Shown in pieces: positions 56,801 to 63,736 of a DNA stretch of 64,000 nt. Numbering within the stretch: the first letter of the stretch is position 1; every line of letters begins with the position of its first letter. The notes below the pieces were generated by a model that saw nothing but the letters and a program-made list of their open reading frames with translations, had not been told where the DNA came from and ran no database searches. Made by a program: the position numbers and the translations under genes. Source of the DNA: Strix aluco (taxonomy: Eukaryota; Chordata; Aves; Strigiformes; Strigidae); contig NC_133957.1 of the NCBI RefSeq assembly GCF_031877795.1, positions 7,307,009 to 7,371,008 on the forward strand, given 5' to 3'.

Positions 56801-59800
56801 AGGTCTACCCTTGAGAAACTGGGTCTACCCTTGAGAAGCCGGGCCTACCCTTGAGAAGCCGGGTTTGTTGGGAGCTGATGGAATTCATCTGACCAACTGG
56901 GCTCTCTCTGCAGAGCCTCCCTACCCTTGAGCAGATCAACACTCCCACCCAACTGGGTGTCATCTGCAAACTGACTGAGGGTGCACTCGATCCCCTTGTC
57001 CAGATCATCAAAGAAGATGTTAAACAGGAGTGGTCCCAAAACCCAGCCCTGGGGGACACCACTCGTGACTGGCCACCAGCCAGATTTAACTCTGTTTCCC
57101 ACAACTCTTTGGGCCCGGCCATCAGCCAGTTTTTGACTCAACGAAGTGAAGAAATTGAGGTGCTGGAGTGTCTCCGAAGAAGGGCAACGAAGCTGGTGGA
57201 GAACAACTCCTGTGAGGAGCGGCTGAGGGAACCGGGGGGGTTTAGTCTGGAGAAGAGGAGGCTGAGGGGAGACCTCATGGCCCTCTACAACTACCTGAAA
57301 GGAGGGTGCAGAGAGGGGGAGATGAGTCTCTTGAACCAAGGAACAAGTGCCAGGACAAGAGGGAATGGCCTCCAGTTGAGGGGAGGTTTAGCTTGGATAT
57401 GAAGAAAAATTCCTTCATGGAAAGAGTTGTCAAGCCTTGGAACAGGTTGCCCAGGGAAGTGGTTGAATCACCATCTCTGGAGGGATTTAAAAGCCGTGTC
57501 GATGCGGTGCTCAGGGACACGGTTTAGTGGTGGACTTGGCAGTGTTGGGTTAACGGTTGGGCTCGACAATCTTAAAGGTTTTTTCCACTCTAAATGATTC
57601 TGTGATTCTCAGAAAGACAAGGACCTGTCAGAGTGGATCCAGAGGAGGGACATGAGAATGGAAAAAAAGGCTGAGAGAGTTGAGGTAGTTCAGTTGAAGA
57701 GGCTCTGGGAAAACGTTGCCGCTCAATATATCAAAAGGGTTTATAAGAAAGATGGAGAGAGACCTTTTACCAAGGCCTGTAGTGGCAGGATGAGGGACAA
57801 GGGTTTTAAACTGAAAGAGGGTGGATTTAGGTCGGATATAAGGAAGAAATGTACGATGAGGGTGGTGGGACACCCATACAGGTTGCCCAGGGAAGTTCAC
57901 AGAATCACAGAATCACAGAATCATCTCAGTTGGAAAAGCCCTTGAAGCTCCTCCAGCCCAACCATGAACCTCACCCTGACCGTTCCCAACTCCACCAGAT
58001 CCCTCAGCGCTGGGTCAACCCGACTCTTCAACCCCTCCAGGGATGGGGACTCCCCCCCTGCCCTGGGCAGCCCATTCCAATGCCCAACAACCCCTTCTGC
58101 AAAGAAATCCTTCCTAAGAGCCAGTCTGACCCTGCCCTGGCGCACCTTGAGGCCATTCCCTCTTGTCCTGGCGCTGGGTCCTTGGCTCAAGAGACTCATC
58201 CCCCCTCTCTGCACCCTCCTTTCAGGGAGTTGGAGAGGGCCAGGAGGTCTCCCCTCAGCCTCCTCTTCTCCAGACTAAACCCCCCCAGTTCCCTCAGCCG
58301 CTCCCCATCAGACCTGTGCTCCAGACCCTGCACCAGCTCCGTTGCCCTTCTCTGGACACGCTCGAGTCATTCAATGGCCTTTTTGGAGTGAGGGGCCCAA
58401 AACTGAACCCACTCATCGAGGGGCGGCCTCACCAGTGCCGAGCACAGGGGTCAGATCCCTTCCCTGTCCCTGCTGGCCACGCTGGTGCTGGTACAAGCCA
58501 GGATGTCATTGGCCTCCTCCGATTGCTCAGAAATGGTTATAACAGCCCATCACCTCCCAACGGCCTGGCACACCTGTGTTTGGGATGGGGTCAAACGGGA
58601 ACAATAACAGAGCTGCACATTCATCAAGTTCTTGTACAGCTGCGGGAAGGCACCAGAATACTTTGTTGTTGGAGCCGGGCGTGAGCAAACAGTACCTGAC
58701 AAAAGTCAATTGTCTTGGACCCTATAAATTGTGACCCCAAGGGAGACCCTCTGAGCTCTCCTGGATCACAACGGCCTGTGACCAGCATCTCCCCTGAGCT
58801 GGGACACTCTCAGGTACCAAATTAAGATACCAAATAAATCAAGATACCATAAAGTAAGTTACTGTGAATCTCGTCATCTTAGAATCTGTAGATAAGTTGC
58901 TATTTTTATAACATTTTCTGAATTATTTTGTAATGATCCAGTGCTGTTAGTTATTAATTAATCTAGATTTCCTGTTAAATCATTACCGTGTTAACACTTC
59001 CATCCACGACAAGAAGTGGGCGTCGTCCTAGAGCAACACCTCTGCTCCCAGAAGACCAGAACTGCAGGTCATGGATGACTCTCCCGGCCATAATTCCAGC
59101 AAAATCCCAAGCCCAACGGCCACCGTTTTTCAGATGTTGGTACTGCGCTGTGACTCACCTCCAAGAAACGGTTTGCCTCCTCTCTGCCCTGCTCAACCTT
59201 GGTGGCGATCAACATCAGCTTGTTCTGGAGCTCCGTGAGCTGAGACAAACTGTATTTCTTGACCTTCTGGTCTGCTGGAGATGCGCCCTCCTCATCGTCA
59301 TCCCACAGACGCAACAAGACACAGTCCTCGAGTGTAGCCTGGGAAGCAGAGAAGACAACCAACGTCACCACGTGGCCTTTGAGTTGAAACGCTGCACGTC
59401 GGGACTCTACGTGTCTTGTACCGCTTCCTTTGGAGGAAAGAAAAGCCCGTTTTCTGCTGAAAATGCTCAAGATCTAACAGAAAATTGGTGGTACCAGTTG
59501 CAAACCCAGCTGGAGATCTACTGGCAACCCGGGATGCTCATCAGAAGTTGATTTCAAGAACGATCTTCCCTCCCGATGGCATTAAAGAATACAACTGGAC
59601 AAGAAACTCTCTTGGAAACCCTTTACCTTGAATTTCAGAGGTGTTGAGATGGTAAAAATCCCGTTTCTGTTGATGCTTCTGGCTTGAGAGATCGAAGAAC
59701 GCTCCACCGAGCCGTGAGAGTCGTGAACCATCTGGATCCAGTCTCTGTTGTCACAGGAACTTCTCTGCAAAAAGAAGAACCAAAGGGAAACCCAGTAACC

Positions 59801-62800
59801 AGCTGGAAGGATGCTGAGCACCACTTCCCCACACGAAATTTGATGTGGGTGGGGTTTCTGGGACTGTTTCTCCTGAGGACGGGGTGTCCCACGGCTTCTG
59901 AGGAGACACAGCCCCAGAGTCGACCTCTCCTAACGCCCCAGAGCGTTGGCGTGTCGAGAAGCTCTCGTTCTCTGCTCTGGTTTTGGTGGGGAGCAGAGTG
60001 TAAGGCTCAGTGTCAGCACAAACACGAGGGATTCCGTTAAACCGAAGTTTTCTATCAGATTCTGAAAGAGGTTCTGGAGTCTTCCAGCCTTGGAGATGCT
60101 CAAAACCCAGTTGGACGTGGCAGGGAGATACCTGCCCTACCTGACCCCATTTTAAGCAGGGGGTTTGGCCTAGCTGATCTCCAGAGGTCCCTTCACAGAA
60201 TCATCTTGGTTGGAAAAGACCTTGAAGATCCTCCAGTCCAACCATGAACCTAACACCAACCACTCTCAATGCTACCATATCGGTAAGCACTATGTCAAGC
60301 TCAACTAAGCGCTTTCCAACCTCAAATATTCTGTGATCTTCAACTATAGACTCCAGAACTCATTTCCTCCTACTCACAAGCCCTCCCACGTCTCCTCCAG
60401 TTGCCCACTCACGTGGGGAAGGTCATATGAGATGTTCCACCAGGTTTCCACGCCAAAAAAAGCTCAGCCTTTGCTCAGGTCCCACCAGGCCCCCATCAAT
60501 GTCCTGGGGAAACCATCTTAAATGGCATCAGACACCTACACGTGAGCAACTCAGCCTCACAGCAAGCGCCCAAGTGACTTCTGGACGCGGGGCTTGAAGA
60601 CTCACCAGCTTTTGGGGAAGTTTATTGTCCTTCTCGATGGCTTCTCTGATGAATGACAGAGCTGCAGAGAACTCATCAAAGCCAGCGGTGCGACTCAGGT
60701 CTAACACGATGGGGGCAGAGGCAGCCATGGCGTCACGGAAGAACCTCACTCTGTCGATATCCATGTCGTTTTCACCCGCAGAAATCGATGCCAGTTCCAC
60801 AAAGACGGGGATTTCTGTCTTGTCTGGGGGCGGGGGGAAAGAAAGAAAAAAGAATAATAAGACAAGTTGAGGAATTTCTCTGCTCTGATTCATCTAACAC
60901 CCGGTTGGATGCGGCGACAGACAAGGCCCAAGCAGTCTCCTTCTGTTGCCGTATCTGATTTCCTTCCTTTCAGCCCACCTTTTATTATGGTCTTGATCCA
61001 GGAGGTAAAACCTTTCTTTGCACATTCCAGAAGTTCCTTCAGAAAGTCCAAGACTCCCTGGGGAATGTCACTCAAACTTTTTTTCACCTTCATTAAGTCT
61101 TCGGTAATAAAATCGAGTCGTTTATCCTTGAATTCCTGCTCTTTCTGTGCAAAAAAAAGCAATTAAAAAATGTGTTTGTTGGGAAGAGAAGGAAGGAAGC
61201 TCAGTTCTACCTCCTCCTCCCCAAACTAGATGAAATCTTGGCCTCAAACCCAAGTCTGCTCTTAAATTCACCCCTGTAGGCCTCCATGATGAAAAGGAAG
61301 AGGCAGCTGGAATTAATTCCTTCAGCCCATCACTCAAGATTAATTAAGGAGGAAGGAATCGCACCCGATAGGATCTAATTATGAGCTACCACGTGGACCC
61401 GTCTACGTGGATTTTCCCAGGAACAACCACCGCAGGCGCCCGCGTGTCTCAGAATCACCGAATCCTCTTGGTTGGAAAAGACCTTGAAGATCCTCCAGTC
61501 CAACCATGAACCTCACCGTTCCCAACTCCACCAGATCCCTCAGCGCTATCCTACGTCCCCTACGTACGTATGTCGTCAGGTCGCTGAGAATCTGGAAATC
61601 CCCCTCCAGCTCCAGCCTCTGCCTCAGAGCGTTGATCATCTGGGCCGTCTGCACCACTTTGGAGAGTGTCAGGAAGTTTTTGATCCTCTCCACCACATCG
61701 GTGATCCAGAGAGCTCTTCCACCCCCTGGCCCTTCGCTGCGCTCCATGAGTTTCAACTCCTCCTCCAGCAGCTCCTTCTCTCCCAGCAGCCCCTCAAAGT
61801 GGCTCTGCATGGTCCCCAGGGTGATGGAGAAGTCTTTGAGGGACAAGTAGGTGTTCCGAAAGTCAGCAATGGCTGGCTTATAAATTTTTTCTTGAACATC
61901 TTCTATGGAGAAAACTTGATCTTCAGGTATGGAAGCTTTGATTTCCTCTGCTCTCATCTGCCACAGCCGACGGAAACATTGGCTCTCCTCCACGATGCAA
62001 AGTTTTTGCATCATGTCGCTATAATCCGCAAGGACGTGCGATTCCATTTCACTCTTGCCATCAATGGAGAACTTCTTCACTGACATCTGATCCTTAAAAT
62101 GTTCCTTGTCCATGATGCTCTTCTCCATGGTGCTTCGATCCACTAAACCGGGTGTGAACAAGAAGAAACTCATCTCTCAACAAGAAGGACCAGTCATGGG
62201 TCTCTCCAACAAGCCCTGAAGTCAACAGGTTCCCCGATCGCATTTCCCTCCCACCCACTGTGAGACTATTTTAGGAGACATCTCCCCACTCAAGAACCAC
62301 AGAAGAACCAGCTTCAAGAAGAAGCTCCGTTAACCCCACCGGTACCTTTTATTATCTCCTCTATGCGGCGGCACAGGCGGAGGAAGGAGCGTCGTTGCTT
62401 CTTCTGCTCTTCCAGTTGACCAAACTCCTGATTCCTGACCTCCAGCACTTCTGTTATACAGTTGGAGAAAGAGGGATCTGGAAAAAAAAAGACCCAGAAA
62501 TGAAGCAGAACCTGTTGGAAAGAGAATTTCTACAGGGAACATCACCCCTGAGATCAAAAAAAAAGAGGAGTGTCTCAGTTTGCAGAAAGCCTGCGGCCTC
62601 TTCCCAAAGCGGCGCTGCTGCAAGAAACCAAAAATACCAATAAAGTCTATGCTGGGAGCAGAATTTGGAGGACATCGCCCCAAAAACATTGAAAATATTG
62701 ATAAAGTTTATCCTCAGAGAAGAATGTGGAGGACTTGCACCAAAAAAACACAAAAATACTGATAAAGTTTATTCTCAGAGCAGAATTTGGAGGATTTGGC

Positions 62801-63736
62801 CCCCAAAAACCACAAAAATATCAAAGAAGTTTATTCCCGGAGAAGAATTTGGAAAACCTGCCCTGCAAAAGCCCAAAAATATCTATAAAGTTTATTCTGG
62901 GAGTGGAATTTGGAGGACTTGCCCCCCAAAAAACACAAAAATATCGATAAAGTTTATTCTCAGAGAATAATTTGGAGGACTTGGCCCCCAAAACCACAAA
63001 AATATCGATAAAGTTTACTCTGGAAGAGGAATTTGGAGGACTTGGCCCCCAAAAAAACCCACAAAAATACCAATAAAGTTTATTCTGGGAGCAGAATTTG
63101 GAGAAGTTGCCCCCAAAACCCACAAAAAATATCGATAAAGTTTATTTTCAGAGAAGAATTTGGAGGACTTGCTCCCCAAAAAAATCAATTCTCGGAGCAA
63201 AATTTGAAGAACCTGACCCTCAAAAAGCACAAAAATATTAATAAAGTTTATTCTGGGAGCAGAATCTGGAGGAGTTTCCCCAAAAAAACCACAAAAATAT
63301 TGAAAACTTTCGACCAAATTCCGCCAACACCCCAAAACTTTAACTGCATAAACCCCCCCCCCAACCTTTTCCCTCCTCGCTGCTCCTCAAATTGCTTCAA
63401 ATCGCCTCCGTGACCAACTACCACATTTTGACTCGTTTTTTGGACTCGCAGATAATTTTTAGGTTTTTTTGCGTTTTCGATGATTTTCCAGCGGGTTTCT
63501 CTCCTGTTGGCCACGTAACTACGCAAACAGGCCCCTGTTGGAAACTCCAAACTTACGACAGGTGCAGAGGATGTGCGTGAACATCTCCTTGTGCTTTAGG
63601 AGGGTGCAGAGGGTGCTGCAGGGGATGTCTCCGGAGAGAACGCGATGGCCCATGAGGCTGAAGAACGCGTAGAGCTGGGGAAGGAGGGTTCTCGCCCCCT
63701 CGCTGAGGTGAAGGTGCAACTTGCACTCCAGTTCCT
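23816..63736 (-). CDS. RNF213: RNF213 / RNF213-like E3 ubiquitin ligase with AAA+ core (50 exons, 5' end outside window)
   Basis: Giant cytosolic ATPase and ubiquitin ligase (mysterin). Exons 5' to 3': 63736-63557, 62477-62346, 62142-61568, 61144-60979, 60823-60606, 59764-59627, 59338-59159, 56474-55004, 54527-54334, 54175-54020, 53365-49802, 49543-49410, 49300-49205, 48629-48514, 48339-48211, 45749-45685, 45249-45107, 44703-44569, 44139-43966, 43632-43499, 43278-43121, 42634-42431, 41232-41039, 39573-39453, 39131-39031, 37774-37601, 37435-37263, 37176-37080, 36993-36882, 36661-36478, 36118-35910, 35720-35619, 35357-35142, 33718-33473, 33284-33203, 32897-32863, 31797-31703, 31521-31371, 31280-31115, 29906-29815, 29401-29144, 28932-28797, 28354-28271, 28030-27865, 27644-27449, 26658-26581, 26343-26142, 25765-25676, 25421-25261, 24443-24230. 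All phases fit, about 4,200 codons, no disruption seen. The donor at 33,473 is weak. It could be an avian paralogue rather than RNF213 itself. Confidence 0.88.
23836..23841 (-). terminator. ATTAAA poly(A) signal of the RNF213-like gene
   Basis: The minus strand reads CATTAAACGC about 390 bp beyond the stop codon at 24,230. ATTAAA is the commonest variant hexamer. No AATAAA occurs between it and the stop. Confidence 0.55.
24230..31521 (-). CDS. RNF213: RNF213-like exons 38-50, C-terminal region
   Basis: Thirteen exons ending at the TGA at 24,230. Pieces with clear RNF213 character are [121 protein letters not shown] and the last, [20 protein letters not shown] followed by SVWRTAA. The final stretch differs from the human C-terminus after the SVWxTAA phrase. 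Introns are short, and CR1 copies lie after exon 39 and after exon 49. Confidence 0.85.
24825..25151 (-). mobile_element. CR1 LINE 3' fragment
   Basis: Begins on the plus strand with AGAATCCCAGAATCATCTGG, the reverse complement of a CR1 3' terminus, and runs about 330 bp before 5' truncation. It lies in the last intron of the RNF213-like gene, in sense with the gene. Confidence 0.9.
30141..31009 (+). mobile_element. CR1 LINE 3' fragment interrupted by a tandem repeat
   Basis: Plus-strand CR1 from TTTTGGGCCCCTCACTCC to the 3' end GATTCTGGGATTCTGTGG. The copy is continuous up to about 30,317 and resumes at about 30,686 with CCTGAAAGGAGGGTGCAGAG. The 370 bp between are foreign to CR1. It lies antisense in the intron after exon 39. 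Confidence 0.85.
30318..30560. repeat. 20-21-bp tandem repeat inside a CR1 copy
   Basis: About twelve units of GGGACCACCTAGGAAACCACA with small variants. It begins precisely where the CR1 consensus would continue ACCTGAAAGGAGGG, so it either arose within or was inserted into the CR1. About 125 bp of unrelated sequence follows before CR1 resumes. Confidence 0.9.
31703..32897 (-). CDS. RNF213: RNF213-like exons 36-37: RZ zinc finger
   Basis: Exon 36 is only 35 bp (32897-32863) and encodes [11 protein letters not shown]. Exon 37 (31797-31703) follows with [20 protein letters not shown] and HKPVPGF. Together they give the RZ-finger layout: a first knuckle, ECGRP, a second Cys pair and GADVGG. 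In the RZ consensus the first knuckle is Cys-x3-His (CPNGH). Here it reads Cys-Arg-Cys-Gly-Ser, so the usual His is Ser and an extra Cys is two residues earlier. The Cys of ECG, equivalent to the transthiolation Cys of human RNF213 as I recall it, is kept. The intron between the exons contains a 24-bp minisatellite. Confidence 0.82.
32105..32570. repeat. 24-bp minisatellite in the RZ-finger intron
   Basis: About nineteen units of GAGAAGAACCCAACTGGCTT and four further bases. Because the unit is eight codons and lacks stops in most frames, both strands stay open: [15 protein letters not shown] on plus and [12 protein letters not shown] or [11 protein letters not shown] on minus. It lies wholly in the intron between exons 36 and 37. 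Confidence 0.92.
33203..37435 (-). CDS. RNF213: RNF213-like exons 27-35, E3 module after the RING
   Basis: Exons of 173, 97, 112, 184, 209, 102, 216, 246 and 82 bp. Readable pieces include [155 protein letters not shown] and [18 protein letters not shown]. The YLPTMPED phrase lies just before the RZ finger, as in RNF213. The donor of exon 34 (33,473) is a poor match, so the end of that exon is uncertain. A 1.2-kb CR1 lies in the intron before exon 34. Confidence 0.75.
33768..34950 (-). mobile_element. CR1 LINE, 1.2 kb with partial reverse transcriptase
   Basis: Longest CR1 copy in the window. From the 3' end (plus-strand CACAGAATCCCAGAGTCATT) it reaches back into ORF2. A minus-strand frame at 34,787-34,230 reads [32 protein letters not shown] and [18 protein letters not shown], the RT palm (ADD-like) and thumb of CR1. 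It is 5' truncated. It lies in sense with the RNF213-like gene, and its 3' end is 50 bp from the acceptor of exon 34. Confidence 0.93.
37601..37774 (-). CDS. RNF213: RNF213-like exon 26: RING finger
   Basis: The exon encodes [15 protein letters not shown] and CKIC, giving a C3HC4 RING: Cys-x2-Cys, Cys-x-His-x2-Cys-x2-Cys, Cys-x2-Cys. All eight zinc ligands are present. Only eight residues separate the third zinc-binding block from the last pair, a short loop. It continues [14 protein letters not shown], where RNF213 proteins have a similar PD/ED tail. In RNF213 the RING is reported to be dispensable for part of its ligase activity, which depends on the RZ finger. Distance from the giant exon start (about 1,820 codons) fits the human protein. 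Confidence 0.9.
37949..38731 (-). mobile_element. CR1 LINE 3' fragment
   Basis: Begins GAATCCCAGAATCCCAGAGT, a doubled CR1 terminal repeat, and extends to the HLGHNN part of ORF2 near 38,731. It lies in the intron just upstream of the RING exon. Confidence 0.92.
39031..49543 (-). CDS. RNF213: RNF213-like exons 12-25, between AAA core and RING
   Basis: Fourteen short exons (65-204 bp) encode the hinge and first part of the E3 module. Recognisable pieces are [44 protein letters not shown]-type helices, the [13 protein letters not shown] equivalent spanning exons 18-19 (44703-44569 and 44139-43966), [48 protein letters not shown] and [20 protein letters not shown]. All phases agree. Introns here hold two of the solo LTRs, two CR1 copies and an 18-bp repeat that begins about 5 nt inside the intron after exon 21. 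Confidence 0.78.
40074..41010 (-). mobile_element. CR1 LINE 3' fragment with RT segment
   Basis: Begins ACAGAATCCCAGAATCATTG and reaches the FADDT region of ORF2 near 40,960 before it is truncated. The truncated end lies about 28 bp from the splice donor of exon 23 at 41,039. Confidence 0.92.
41590..42288 (+). repeat. Solo LTR, ERVL-like, copy 3 (diverged)
   Basis: Starts CTAAGGGG-like (TCTAAGGGGATG) and ends GGGGACTTCA. ACGTG is found directly before and after, a perfect 5-bp target-site duplication. Its 3' part (TTGGCCCAACTC, GAGTTGTTACTAAAGC, CCCAGTCTGGCGAAAT) matches the LTRs at 21,672 and 46,707, while the middle is much diverged, so it belongs to an older subfamily or insertion. It is a solo LTR, antisense within an intron of the RNF213-like gene. 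Confidence 0.65.
42880..43115. repeat. 18-bp tandem repeat touching a splice donor
   Basis: About thirteen units of CTCAACCCAACCCTACGGTG with 18-bp spacing. The last unit ends within about five bases of the exon 21 donor at 43,121, so the intron begins GTGAGTAGGGTTGGGTGGAG. Confidence 0.92.
45750..46706. other. Intron sequence, nothing recognised
   Basis: Part of the large intron between exons 15 and 16. No exon-like frame with splice sites, no RNA gene and no known repeat was recognised before the LTR at 46,707. Confidence 0.5.
46707..47402 (+). repeat. Solo LTR, ERVL-like, copy 2
   Basis: Starts TGTAAAAGGAGCAAGC and ends near AAATTCTTTAAGA. CCCTC stands directly before and directly after, a perfect 5-bp target-site duplication. 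Long blocks are nearly identical to copy 1 at 21,672. An AATAAA signal precedes GCCAGCCTAGAG. It is about 696 bp, probably the normal LTR length of the family. No internal region, complete as a solo LTR. It lies antisense in an RNF213 intron. Confidence 0.75.
47623..48041 (+). mobile_element. CR1 LINE 3' fragment
   Basis: Plus-strand CR1 from GGAGCACAGGTCTGATGGGG to the terminal GACTCTGGGATTCTGCGG. It is antisense to the RNF213-like gene, in the same intron as the LTR at 46,707. Confidence 0.92.
48915..49155. repeat. Polypurine GGAGGGA tract
   Basis: About 240 bp that are almost purely A and G on the plus strand, built on GGAGGGAGGAAGGAGG. On the sense strand it is a long polypyrimidine run between exon 13 (ends 49,205) and exon 14 (starts 48,629). 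Mirror symmetry could allow triplex (H-DNA) formation. Confidence 0.92.
49802..53365 (-). CDS. RNF213: RNF213-like giant exon with two AAA+ ATPase modules
   Basis: A single 3,564-bp exon of 1,188 codons, the hallmark of RNF213. The frame opens at an acceptor CTTTTAG directly before the Met codon at 53,365. The first AAA+ module has Walker A GETGCGKT (exon residues 302-309) and Walker [10 protein letters not shown] (DE at 368-369). The second has GKPGSSKS (643-650), the unusual P-loop I know from RNF213 AAA4, and Walker [10 protein letters not shown] (DE at 718-719), then [18 protein letters not shown]. Both pairs are intact, so ATP binding and hydrolysis are plausible. In human RNF213 only these two of six modules are thought catalytically active. 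The exon is preferentially GC- and CpG-rich. Antisense open frames up to 370 codons are shadows. Confidence 0.95.
54020..54527 (-). CDS. RNF213: RNF213-like exons 9-10
   Basis: Exon 9 (54527-54334) opens with [12 protein letters not shown], so exons 8 and 9 together spell AGMGKS, a P-loop-like turn interrupted by an intron after the first base of the Gly codon. The residue five places before the Gly is Glu rather than Ala/Gly, so it is degenerate. It continues [20 protein letters not shown]. Exon 10 (54175-54020) encodes [20 protein letters not shown] and [12 protein letters not shown] second possible donor lies about 37 bp upstream of the one chosen. The array at 54,595-54,935 sits just upstream of exon 9. 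Confidence 0.75.
54595..54935. repeat. 17-20-bp tandem repeat with acceptor-like motifs
   Basis: Units of AAATCTCTCCCTAAAAGCAC type, about seventeen copies. On the sense (minus) strand each reads GTGCTTTTAGGGAGAGAT, in which TTTTAG/G resembles a 3' splice site. The array ends about 70 bp upstream of the true exon 9 acceptor. Confidence 0.9.
55004..56474 (-). CDS. RNF213: RNF213-like exon 8 (1.47 kb, pre-AAA region)
   Basis: One 1,471-bp exon, 490 codons plus one base. It carries [21 protein letters not shown], cut from a longer block, then [46 protein letters not shown]-like stretches and an acidic [13 protein letters not shown] loop. It ends [10 protein letters not shown], the first half of a P-loop-like turn completed by the KS of the next exon. 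The frame is open throughout and CpG-rich, in contrast to the introns. Confidence 0.85.
56630..56870. repeat. Dispersed repeat with 22-bp tandem tail, copy 2
   Basis: GATGAAGGGACTGGAGCATC and CTCAAGGTTTGGGCTTCTGT lead into about seven units of CTACCCTTGAGAAGCCGGGT. It matches the element at 23,255-23,500 in both lead-in and unit, 33 kb away. Confidence 0.85.
56903..57136 (-). mobile_element. CR1 LINE RT fragment
   Basis: The minus strand reads [40 protein letters not shown] and [15 protein letters not shown], the CR1 reverse transcriptase palm. Both ends are missing. It abuts an opposed CR1 at 57,150. Confidence 0.9.
57150..57610 (+). mobile_element. CR1 LINE 3' fragment, different subfamily
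   Basis: The plus strand carries GGTGCTGGAGTGTCTCCGAA, CTGAAAGGAGGGTGCAGAG and a 3' part GGTTGCCCAGGGAAGTGGTT ending TCTAAATGATTCTGTGATTC. The tail differs from the many TCTGGGATTCTG copies, so it belongs to another CR1 subfamily. Confidence 0.88.
57611..57896 (+). mobile_element. Old CR1 LINE 3' fragment
   Basis: Diverged CR1-like text such as GAGAGACCTTTTACCAAGGCC, trimmed of its first base in my reading, then TAGTGGCAGGATGAGGGACAAG and AGGTTGCCCAGGGAAG. It is cut off by the next CR1 at 57,897. Confidence 0.7.
57897..58520 (-). mobile_element. CR1 LINE 3' fragment
   Basis: Begins with three copies of the terminal CAGAATCA repeat and runs to about 58,520. It is of the common type in this window and lies head-on against the older plus-strand copies, so it inserted after them. 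Confidence 0.92.
58540..58990 (+). repeat. Possible LTR-like segment
   Basis: A TATA-like CCCTATAAATTGTGACCCC near 58,720 is followed about 110 bp later by an AATAAA-containing run, an arrangement seen in avian LTRs. Borders and target-site duplications were not found. Fossil, low confidence. Confidence 0.25.
59159..63736 (-). CDS. RNF213: RNF213-like exons 1-7 of the window (N-terminal arm)
   Basis: Seven exons of 180, 132, 575, 166, 218, 138 and 180 bp. They encode helical, charged sequence before the ATPase core, for example [59 protein letters not shown] and [22 protein letters not shown] recognise no catalytic motif here. In human RNF213 the corresponding part is the extended N-terminal stalk/linker. 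A 60-bp minisatellite lies in the intron after exon 1, and CR1 fragments lie in the introns after exons 3 and 5. Confidence 0.75.
60040..60343. mobile_element. CR1 inserted in an older CR1
   Basis: An older plus-strand CR1 tail (GGCCTAGCTGATCTCCAGAG, then TTCCAACCTCAAATATTCTG) is split at about 60,196. Between the halves lies a minus-strand CR1 3' end, 60,196-60,313 (CACAGAATCATCTTGGTTGG). Confidence 0.8.
61449..61546 (-). mobile_element. Very short CR1 3' fragment next to a splice donor
   Basis: About 100 bp of CR1 3' end (plus strand CAGAATCACCGAATCCTCTT to CCCTCAGCGC). It ends about 22 bp inside the intron from the donor of exon 3 at 61,568. Confidence 0.9.
62640..63300. repeat. About 60-bp minisatellite with AATAAA in each unit
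   Basis: About eleven units of roughly 60 bp containing GATAAAGTTTATTCTGGGAG and AGAATTTGGAGGACTTGCCC followed by an A-rich end. On the sense (minus) strand most units read AGAATAAACTTTAT, a canonical poly(A) signal. It fills most of the intron between exons 1 and 2 of the window. Confidence 0.92.
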
